64,000 nt of DNA from Dehalococcoidia bacterium (GTDB lineage Bacteria; Chloroflexota; Dehalococcoidia; Lucifugimonadales; Lucifugimonadaceae), in NCBI GenBank assembly GCA_029940375.1, contig JAPYUX010000004.1:62001-126000 (forward strand), given 5' to 3'. Positions within the stretch are counted from its first letter, which is position 1, and the number at the start of each line of letters is the position of its first letter. Below the pieces are notes generated by a model. That model saw only the letters and a list, made by a program, of their open reading frames with translations, was not told the DNA's origin and made no database searches. The translations under genes were made by a program, and so were the position numbers. Positions 57,369-64,000 of this stretch are shown piece by piece.

Positions 57369-58304
57369 CTAAGTTAACTGTAACCAATCTTTATCATTAA
57401 TTTCAAATGAAGTTTCGAATTTTTGTATCAGCTCATCATATTTACTAACGTTACGTTCAACAAAATTAATGTTACTCTCAACATGTTTAATGTTTTTAGA
57501 ACCTATAATTAAAACATCAATTTCAGTTCTATATAATGAAAAAGCCATAGAGAGTTCAATAGGATCTATATCTGATAAATTCTTATCAAGTGAATCACAA
57601 AGAATCTTTAATCTATCAAAGTAAGGTTTACCATAACTATCGTTATAAGTACCTGACCAATTTTGATTTTTTCTTATCACGCCACTTAAAGAACCATTTG
57701 CTATTGGTCTTTTAGCAATAATTCCTAATTTTTTTATGTTTGCATCTTTAAGAATATTTTTTGTTCGAGCTCTTTGGTCAGCAATATTATAACTAGTTTG
57801 CAAAGTGTCAAAGATATTTGAATTAACAGCCCATTCGGCTGCGATATTATCCCCTGAATAACCTATAAACCTTGTTTTTCCTTCAGTCTGAGCATCTTGT
57901 AATGCCCTTACGACATCTCCTTTTTGTAAAATGTGTACATCACAAGAGTGTAATTGCACTAGATCGATATAGTCAGTTTTTAAATTTTTTAAACTATTTT
58001 CAATTGAATTTTTTATTTTTTTGTAATTCCATTCACTATCAGAAGAATTAGTACTTCCTGTTCCAGCTTTCGTGGCTAAAAAAAACTCATTTCTCCTATC
58101 ATTAACAGCTACGCCAATCAACTTTTCACTTTCATTATAGGAAGCTGCAGTGTCTAAAAAATTTATACCATTGTCTAAAGCAAAATTGAGTAATTTGTCA
58201 ACTTGGGCATATCCTGATTCTCCTAGTTCAAATCCTATTTCTGCTAAACCAATCCCTAACCTGCTTACTTTTTCATTAGTCTTACCAAAATCATTGTAAA
58301 TCAT
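57369..58304 (-). CDS. Aldo/keto reductase
   Basis: A 311-residue TIM-barrel NAD(P)H oxidoreductase. The catalytic residues are visible as FLDTAASYNESE (Asp, Tyr), FLATKAG (Lys) and DLVQLHSCD (His). The C-terminal cofactor segment VLIIGSKNIKHVESN has SKN where many members have GxxxxxxxxxN. It is a general carbonyl or sugar reductase type with unknown substrate. AGAGAG precedes the ATG. It converges with the S9 peptidase. Confidence 0.9.
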   Translation of the reverse strand: MIYNDFGKTNEKVSRLGIGLAEIGFELGESGYAQVDKLLNFALDNGINFLDTAASYNESEKLIGVAVNDRRNEFFLATKAGTGSTNSSDSEWNYKKIKNSIENSLKNLKTDYIDLVQLHSCDVHILQKGDVVRALQDAQTEGKTRFIGYSGDNIAAEWAVNSNIFDTLQTSYNIADQRARTKNILKDANIKKLGIIAKRPIANGSLSGVIRKNQNWSGTYNDSYGKPYFDRLKILCDSLDKNLSDIDPIELSMAFSLYRTEIDVLIIGSKNIKHVESNINFVERNVSKYDELIQKFETSFEINDKDWLQLT

Positions 58305-58335
58305 AAATTTTCTCTCTACCTAATTAAATTAAACA

Positions 58336-58375
58336 AAAATTGCAAAAAATTTTTTATCAGATTTTTTGCAATTTT
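58336..58375 (-). terminator. Rho-independent terminator after the DUF5679 gene
   Basis: A perfect 14-base stem: AAAATTGCAAAAAA (58336-58349) with TTTTTTGCAATTTT (58362-58375), 12-base loop. On the minus strand it is followed by another T and then GTTTAATTT. It sits 45 bases after the DUF5679 stop and before the aldo/keto reductase start. Confidence 0.75.
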
Positions 58376-58420
58376 ATGTCTTTATATAAATTTATATAAA
58401 AATATATATATAAATAATAA

Positions 58421-58564
58421 CTAAGAGGCTTTACCAATCTTGAACATTTTTGTTCCACATACTGGACATGTTCCTTGAGTAGCTGGTCTACCATTTTTCA
58501 TAGTTATTTGTTGGGGGTTACTCATCTCCTGTTTCCCCTTGCATTTCATGCAATATGCTTCCAT
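58421..58564 (-). CDS. DUF5679 zinc-ribbon small protein
   Basis: A 47-residue protein that I recognise as DUF5679-like. It starts MEAYCMKCKGKQEM and continues to a second pair in GTCPVCGTKMFKIGKAS, so two CxxC motifs (Cys5/Cys8 and Cys33/Cys36) form a rubredoxin-like zinc ribbon. The ATG at 58564 has a near-perfect GGAGGT five bases before it, and a strong terminator follows, so this is a real single-gene unit. The function is unknown; it may bind nucleic acid or protein. Confidence 0.88.
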   Translation of the reverse strand: MEAYCMKCKGKQEMSNPQQITMKNGRPATQGTCPVCGTKMFKIGKAS

Positions 58565-58771
58565 CTGGACCTCCGGTCAATCCGTTGTTTATTTTTGCTA
58601 ATATATTTATATACTATTCCAAGATAAATTACTACTTATATTTGAATTGATTTACTCTATATTCTCTTCTGCTGAATCTAATATACTATAATTAAGTATA
58701 AATTCTTATAATTTCATTTTTTTATACAATATAATTGTTTAATACTAAAAATATAATTAAATATAAATATT

Positions 58772-59785
58772 TTGTCCAATTTAAATAAAATTATTGAAGA
58801 AATCGAAGAAGTAGAACAATCTGCCAATGGTCAAATTGATCAACAAATACTTAATTTAGATCAATTGGAACACTGGCGTATAATATTTTTAGGTCGAAAT
58901 GGGGAAATATCTAAATTAATGAAATATCTCTCTTCTGTTTCTGATGAAAACAAAAGAATAATTGGACCGAAGATAAATAATTTAAAAAAAAGTCTATCAA
59001 ACAAGTATAATTTAACGCAGAAAAAGATTGATCAGAGAAATAATGCAGTTACAGAATTTGATTTTACCTTACCTGGTAGACCTGTGAATTTAGGAAATTA
59101 CCATCCCACAACTTTAATTATTAGAGAAATATGTACTGCTTTTTCAGAAATGGGATTTCAAATAATAGAAGGTCAGGAAATAGAAACAGAAAAATATAAT
59201 TTTGATTTATTAAATATACCAAATGATCATCCAGCTAGAGATCAATGGGATACTATTTGGTTACAAACTGAAAACACTAACGTTAAACACCTCCTTAGAA
59301 CTCATACATCTCCAATGCAAGCGAGAGTAATGGAAAAAAGCAATCCTCCACTTAGAGTTATTATTCCAGGAAAGTGTTATAGATATGAAGCTACAGATGC
59401 GACTCATGAGTGGCAATTTCATCAAATTGAAGGATTAGCGATTGATAAAAACATTTCTTTTTCAGAATTAAAAGGGACTTTGTTTGAGATGGCAAGAAAA
59501 TTATTTGGAACTGACCAAAAAGTAAGATTTAGGTGTGATTTTTTTCCTTTTGTAGAACCAGGAGTAGATATGTCAATAGAATGGAATGGTAAATGGATAG
59601 AAATCCTAGGAGCTGGCATGGTACATCCTAAGGTTTTGGAAGGAGTAGGATACAATCCTAAAGAATATAGTGGATTTGCTTTTGGGTTAGGTCCTGAAAG
59701 AATTTCTATGTTAAAAAATAAAATTTTTGATATAAGAAATTTCCATTTAAATGATTTAAGATTTTTAAATCAATTTACTATCTAG
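58772..59785 (+). CDS. pheS: Phenylalanyl-tRNA synthetase alpha subunit
   Basis: A 337-residue class II synthetase subunit. The N-terminal coiled coil is followed by FTLPGRPVNLGNYHPTT, HPARDQWDTIWL, LLRTHTSPMQARVM (motif 2 region), GKCYRYEATDATHEWQFHQIEGLAID and a late GFAFGLGPERISMLK (motif 3). The start is TTG at 58772, without a strong ribosome site. The 207 bases upstream are AT-rich, and no T-box-like structure is evident. pheT follows after 2 bases. Confidence 0.96.
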   Translation: MSNLNKIIEEIEEVEQSANGQIDQQILNLDQLEHWRIIFLGRNGEISKLMKYLSSVSDENKRIIGPKINNLKKSLSNKYNLTQKKIDQRNNAVTEFDFTLPGRPVNLGNYHPTTLIIREICTAFSEMGFQIIEGQEIETEKYNFDLLNIPNDHPARDQWDTIWLQTENTNVKHLLRTHTSPMQARVMEKSNPPLRVIIPGKCYRYEATDATHEWQFHQIEGLAIDKNISFSELKGTLFEMARKLFGTDQKVRFRCDFFPFVEPGVDMSIEWNGKWIEILGAGMVHPKVLEGVGYNPKEYSGFAFGLGPERISMLKNKIFDIRNFHLNDLRFLNQFTI

Positions 59786-59787
59786 TT

Positions 59788-62184
59788 ATGAAATTACCTT
59801 TAAATTGGCTAAAAGAATATGTCAGCTATAATATATCTCCTGAAGAGATCGCAGAAAATCTGACTATTATTGGACTTGAAGTTGAATCAGTATCCAAAAT
59901 AGGAATGATTTCAGGAGTAATTGTTGGAGAAATTCAAAAAATTTCTAAACACCCAAATGCTGACACATTACAAATAGCATTTGTTTTCGATGGAAATAAT
60001 AAATATAAAATTATTTGTGGTGCCCCAAATATTCGTGTTGGTCAAAAAATATTTTTTGCAACTCCAGGAACAAAATTACCTGATGAAAATAGCCCTGAAA
60101 AATATTATTTAATTAAAGAGAGTAAAATCCGTGGTGAATTATCTCAAGGAATGATCTGTTCCGAGAAAGAATTAGGACTAGGTGAAAATCAAGATGGCAT
60201 AATGGTTCTCCCAAAAGATTTCAAATTAGGATCTCCTATTTCAAAATATTATGGTGAGATTGTTATGGAATTGGACATCACTCCTAACAGAGTCGACTGT
60301 TTAAGTATAACGGGTATAGCAAGGGACTTGTCTGCAAGGATAGATAAGGAATTCAAATTTAAATATATAAATAATCATTCTAGTTCAAAAAGTTATAAAA
60401 ATAATATTCAAATACTTGATGAAAATATTTGCTCGAGGTACACAGGCGTCATTATAGACAACATTTCAATTTCTGAATCTCCCGATTGGTTAAAAAGAAG
60501 ATTGATATCGATAGGAGAAAGACCCATAAATAATCTTGTTGATATCACAAACTATGTAATGTTCGAAATTGGACAACCATTACATGCATTTGATTTAGAC
60601 AAAATTAATGAAGAGAAAATTTTTGTTAGGAATTCAAAAAAAGGTGAAGAAATAAAAACACTGGACGGAAATAAAAGGATTTTGGATTCTCATTCAATAG
60701 TCATTGCAGATAATGAATCTGCAATCGGATTGGCGGGAATAATGGGCGGAAAAAATTCAGAAATAGACATTAAAACAAACTCTATTTTTTTGGAATCAGC
60801 AAATTTCAATCCTTCAGTTATTAGAAATACTTCGAAATTATTATCTTTACAAACCGAAGCTTCAATTAGATTTGAACGAAATTTAAACCCTGAATTAACC
60901 ATTTATGGTTTATCTAGAGCATTAGATTTAATTTTGAGAATCTGCGGTGGTAAAATCAGAACGGGTATATTGGATAATTACAATAATAAATTTGTTCGAA
61001 AAATAATCACTCTTGATAAAAGGCGATTATGTAAAATATTAGGACTGGAAATAGACAATGAAATAATTTCCAAAACTTTAAATTCCCTAAATTTTTCATA
61101 TGAGTTAGATAAGTTGAAAGATATATGGAAAGTAGAAACTCCTTTTTGGCGATCGGATATTACATTACCTGAGGATTTATATGAAGAAATTGCAAGAATT
61201 GTTGGATATGATTCAATTCCTCTCAAATTTATTTCTGGCGAAATTCCTAAATGGGAACCTAATAAACTATTTGAATATAAGAATACATTGACTGACCTTT
61301 TAGTCGGTTCTGGCATGTATGAAACAATTTCCTATTCTGCGATATCTGAAGAAATGTTGGGAATTTTGCCAGACTATGTTAATAACAGTAAGAATATTTC
61401 GATTATAAATCCTATATCTAACGAACATGCATATCTTAGAAAAAGTTTAATTCCTTCTGTAATCATGACAGCATCAAGAAATACAAACAATTGGAAAAAA
61501 CCAATTAGAATTTTTGAAACAGGGAATGTTTTTTTTCAATCAGAGCAAAAAATTCAGGAACAATCATATTCGGCTGGTTTATTAACTGGATTTTCAGAAA
61601 ACTCACACTGGGATATCACACCTAGGGAAGTAGACTATTTTGATGGCAAGGGAATTATAGATTATTTGTCTTCTAAATTACGTTTTAATTATGCTTTATC
61701 TCCTTATAATGACAACATATATACTAAAGGCAAATCCGTAAGGATACACGATAAGAAAAATAAGACAACTTTTGGATATTTGGGAATGATATCTAATGAG
61801 ATGATTGAAAAACTCAATTTTAATACTTCCTCTGTTGTAATTTTTGAATTATTTTTGGAAGAACTATATAAGAGTTCTAAAGACTTAATTTACAAAGAAT
61901 TTTCTCAATTTCCACTAGCACATAGAGACCTATCATTATTAATTGATACCAATGTTAATTTTGAAGATATAAAAAACATTGCATTTTCCGAAAAATTTGT
62001 TACTGATTGTAATGTTTTTGATGTCTATCAAGGGGATAATTTGCCTGAAGGTAAAATAGCTATTGCAGTTAGAATTTTTTATCAATCTAATGAAGGTACT
62101 TTATCTTGGAAAAATTTACAACAGATAGAAAAAAAAATATTAATACAATTTGAAAAGAAATTAGGAATAAAAATTCGAGAATGA
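59788..62184 (+). CDS. pheT: Phenylalanyl-tRNA synthetase beta subunit
   Basis: A 798-residue subunit with all usual domains: N-terminal tRNA-binding domain (HPNADTLQIAFV), B3/B4 editing domain (RPINNLVDITNYVMFEIGQPLHAFDLDKI), B5 domain, catalytic-like core, and the C-terminal anticodon-binding domain (FSQFPLAHRDLSLLID). It forms the heterotetramer with PheS. Its stop overlaps the moeA start by 4 bases (ATGA). Confidence 0.97.
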   Translation: MKLPLNWLKEYVSYNISPEEIAENLTIIGLEVESVSKIGMISGVIVGEIQKISKHPNADTLQIAFVFDGNNKYKIICGAPNIRVGQKIFFATPGTKLPDENSPEKYYLIKESKIRGELSQGMICSEKELGLGENQDGIMVLPKDFKLGSPISKYYGEIVMELDITPNRVDCLSITGIARDLSARIDKEFKFKYINNHSSSKSYKNNIQILDENICSRYTGVIIDNISISESPDWLKRRLISIGERPINNLVDITNYVMFEIGQPLHAFDLDKINEEKIFVRNSKKGEEIKTLDGNKRILDSHSIVIADNESAIGLAGIMGGKNSEIDIKTNSIFLESANFNPSVIRNTSKLLSLQTEASIRFERNLNPELTIYGLSRALDLILRICGGKIRTGILDNYNNKFVRKIITLDKRRLCKILGLEIDNEIISKTLNSLNFSYELDKLKDIWKVETPFWRSDITLPEDLYEEIARIVGYDSIPLKFISGEIPKWEPNKLFEYKNTLTDLLVGSGMYETISYSAISEEMLGILPDYVNNSKNISIINPISNEHAYLRKSLIPSVIMTASRNTNNWKKPIRIFETGNVFFQSEQKIQEQSYSAGLLTGFSENSHWDITPREVDYFDGKGIIDYLSSKLRFNYALSPYNDNIYTKGKSVRIHDKKNKTTFGYLGMISNEMIEKLNFNTSSVVIFELFLEELYKSSKDLIYKEFSQFPLAHRDLSLLIDTNVNFEDIKNIAFSEKFVTDCNVFDVYQGDNLPEGKIAIAVRIFYQSNEGTLSWKNLQQIEKKILIQFEKKLGIKIRE

Positions 62185-63500
62185 AAAATCATTTGAAAAA
62201 ATCTCATTATCATGCGGACATGCTATCGGTTGAAGAAGCCAGAGAAAGAATTATTTCAAAATTTTATATATTGAATAAAGAATATTCTTCCATTTTAAAT
62301 TCTTTGGGTCAAGTAATTGCAGAAGACATTTATTCAAAGGTTACAGTCCCTCCTCTGGATAATTCAGCAATGGATGGTTTTGCATTAAAGAATGAAGATA
62401 TTGTAAGTGCTTCAGAAACAAATATTGTCTATTTGAATGTTGTGGAAACTATAGAAGCAGGGCGTATCCCTAAAAGGAAAATACTAAAAGGTGAAGCATC
62501 AAGAATTATGACAGGGGCTCCCATTCCAGAAGGTGCTACTACAGTAGTCCCGTTTGAAGATACAGATGAAAATCAACAAAAAAAATCAAACATAACAAAA
62601 ATAGGTATAAAACTAAAAACAGAAAGATTTGAAAATATCAGAACAGCAGGTGAGGATATAAAATCAGGAGAAAAAATATTATCGAAAGGTGATATAGTTT
62701 CGTCTTCAGTTATAGGAATATCAGCTTCTATTGGATTGGATAAAATCCCAGTATTTAGACGACCAAAGATAGGAGTTTTATCTACAGGTAACGAGTTGTT
62801 AAGTCCTGGAGATAAAATAGAACCAGGCAAAATTTTTGATTCTAACACTTACACTATTTCTTCTTTAATAAAATCTTATGGTGGAATTCCTATAATTGAA
62901 AAATTTTCTAAAGATAATGTTATAGAAATAGAATCTAAAATAAAAAATTTTGAGAATATTGATTTAATTGTAACCAGTGCAGGAGTCTCCAAGGGTGATT
63001 ATGATGTTGTTAAAGAAATAATGGAAAATAAGGGAGAGATAAACTTTTGGTCAGTAAATATGAGACCTGCTAAACCATTGGCTTTTGGGTATGTAATTAT
63101 AAAAAACAAACAAATTCCATTTATGGGCTTACCTGGGAATCCCGTTAGTGCGATGATTGCTCTAGACAAATTCGCAAGATTCGCAATAAATAAAATGATG
63201 GGTAAGCCATTTTTAGATAGACCAATTATAAAAGCAAAATTAGATTCTGATATTATTAACTATGATGATCGTAGGTTTTATGCTAGAGTTTATGTTTATA
63301 GAAATTCTGACGATATTATTTGCGCCCGACCTTTAAAAAATCAAAGTTCAGGAGTTTTGACTTCAATGCATTATGCGAATGGTCTTGGAATTTGCCCATC
63401 AAGTATAAACAAATTATATAAAGATGAGATAATTGATGTAGAGATGTTTAATTGGAGTGAAAATATTACAGAAATTATTAACCCAAAGAAGGATATTTAA
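62181..63500 (+). CDS. moeA: Molybdopterin molybdotransferase MoeA
   Basis: A 439-residue enzyme that inserts molybdate into adenylated molybdopterin. It has PPLDNSAMDGFALK, EGEASRIMTGAPIPEGATTVVPFE-type sequence (near residue 105), GVLSTGNELLSPGD, TSAGVSKGDYDVV and MRPAKPLAFGYV with GLPGNPVSAMI. A C-terminal domain IV is present. It would supply the cofactor needed by the molybdenum hydroxylase encoded at 32679-38708. It is translationally coupled to pheT, an unusual neighbour. Confidence 0.95.
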   Translation: MKNHLKKSHYHADMLSVEEARERIISKFYILNKEYSSILNSLGQVIAEDIYSKVTVPPLDNSAMDGFALKNEDIVSASETNIVYLNVVETIEAGRIPKRKILKGEASRIMTGAPIPEGATTVVPFEDTDENQQKKSNITKIGIKLKTERFENIRTAGEDIKSGEKILSKGDIVSSSVIGISASIGLDKIPVFRRPKIGVLSTGNELLSPGDKIEPGKIFDSNTYTISSLIKSYGGIPIIEKFSKDNVIEIESKIKNFENIDLIVTSAGVSKGDYDVVKEIMENKGEINFWSVNMRPAKPLAFGYVIIKNKQIPFMGLPGNPVSAMIALDKFARFAINKMMGKPFLDRPIIKAKLDSDIINYDDRRFYARVYVYRNSDDIICARPLKNQSSGVLTSMHYANGLGICPSSINKLYKDEIIDVEMFNWSENITEIINPKKDI

Positions 63501-63504
63501 GTAA

Positions 63505-63951
63505 ATGGCTGCTAAAAAAGAAATTCAGACTTCAGTTGAAGATAAATATATTATAGATGTGGAAAATTTTGAAAGAGAAAGATTATCATTTAAGTTTTTA
63601 GTTATTGATAAGTTTTTTGAAAAAAAATCAGAAAATTTAGAAAATTTGATGAATTTAAAAGAAAAAGAGATATTTGAGAAAATTTTGCTATTGGAAAAAA
63701 AACTAGATAATACAGAAAATTCTGAAAATAATTTATTAAAACAGTTTGTCCTTCCAGGGACTTCACTAATTGAGGCAATATTTAGAATACTTGTGTTAAA
63801 CAAAAATAAACCTATGACTATTTCAGAAATGGAGAGTAATTTAAGAGAAGCTTGGGCTACAGTCATATATTTGAAATCCTATACTCACGACACAATTTCA
63901 AGAATGCTTAATGCTCCAAATGAGTATTTTATAAAAAAAACTGAAAATTAA
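63505..63951 (+). CDS. Protein of unknown function
   Basis: A 148-residue charged protein starting 4 bases after moeA. Residues about 20-75 are Glu/Lys-rich and probably a coiled coil. Residues about 85-140 (LIEAIFRILVLNKNKPMTISEMESNLREAW) look like a winged-helix domain. I do not recognise a named family. It may be a DNA-binding or adaptor protein; nothing in the context decides this. The last 49 bases of the window hold no feature. Confidence 0.6.
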   Translation: MAAKKEIQTSVEDKYIIDVENFERERLSFKFLVIDKFFEKKSENLENLMNLKEKEIFEKILLLEKKLDNTENSENNLLKQFVLPGTSLIEAIFRILVLNKNKPMTISEMESNLREAWATVIYLKSYTHDTISRMLNAPNEYFIKKTEN

Positions 63952-64000
63952 ATATTATATTTTCTGTTATTTTTCGTTTGTGGATATGACCACTTAAAAA

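Noticed and set aside
58565-58771. T-box leader before pheS
   Set aside because: No conserved T-box sequence and no terminator/antiterminator pair could be found in this AT-rich gap. The same holds upstream of trpS.

Overview
The window is AT-rich bacterial DNA with tight gene packing: about 60 protein genes, one tRNA, many 1 to 26 base overlaps, and frequent TTG and GTG starts behind clear Shine-Dalgarno sites. Several proteins point to an uncultivated Chloroflexota lineage, possibly a marine SAR202-like Dehalococcoidia. These are the very large YYY membrane protein (DUF2298), a 47-residue DUF5679 zinc ribbon, a DUF5343 protein, and a solute-binding lipoprotein with VEVIKEV/GETV repeats. The placement is inferred from family content, not from a marker-gene tree. 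Layout: 1-3290 holds the end of a dihydrolipoamide dehydrogenase, a malate/lactate-type dehydrogenase, a ParB-like protein and a DUF5343 protein. 3338-5327 is groES-groEL. 5489-8655 is a minus-strand cluster with an alpha/beta hydrolase, purE, purK and an atypical SDR. 8703-13762 holds a PIG-L deacetylase and catabolic-looking genes (HpcH/HpaI aldolase, HAD phosphatase, SDR, acyl-CoA ligase, cupin), then tRNA-Ala(GGC). 13871-21694 is a cassette bounded by two copies of a 109-bp direct repeat made of the tRNA 5' end and its leader. Inside are a complete Opp/Dpp-type ABC importer and a cytosolic sulfatase in one operon. 21692-27481 has rsmG, then etfB-etfA, a putative anchored zinc protease and hflK-hflC. 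27483-38708 is minus strand: a lipoprotein serine protease, then a long operon from a strong promoter near 38770 with molybdenum hydroxylase FAD, FeS and two tandem large subunits, a MoaD-like protein, folE, a folM-like reductase, folB, a LarA-like protein and a beta-lactamase-fold hydrolase. 38846-42757 is a regulator, two acyl-CoA dehydrogenases and an MFS transporter. 42864-49742 has the YYY glycosyltransferase, a HAD hydrolase, glnA and a pentapeptide protein. 49746-55274 is trpS-trpE-trpG-trpD-trpC-trpF without trpBA. 55386-64000 has an S9 peptidase, an aldo/keto reductase, the DUF5679 protein, then pheS-pheT-moeA and an unknown gene. The genes describe an aerobic-style heterotroph that imports peptide-like or sulfated organic solutes, oxidises carbon with acyl-CoA dehydrogenases, ETF and a molybdenum hydroxylase, and makes its own purines, tryptophan and pterins. 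I found no CRISPR array, transposase or integrase. The strongest unexplained structure is the direct-repeat-bounded cassette at tRNA-Ala. Second is the operon joining a duplicated molybdenum hydroxylase large subunit with pterin genes and a LarA homologue.
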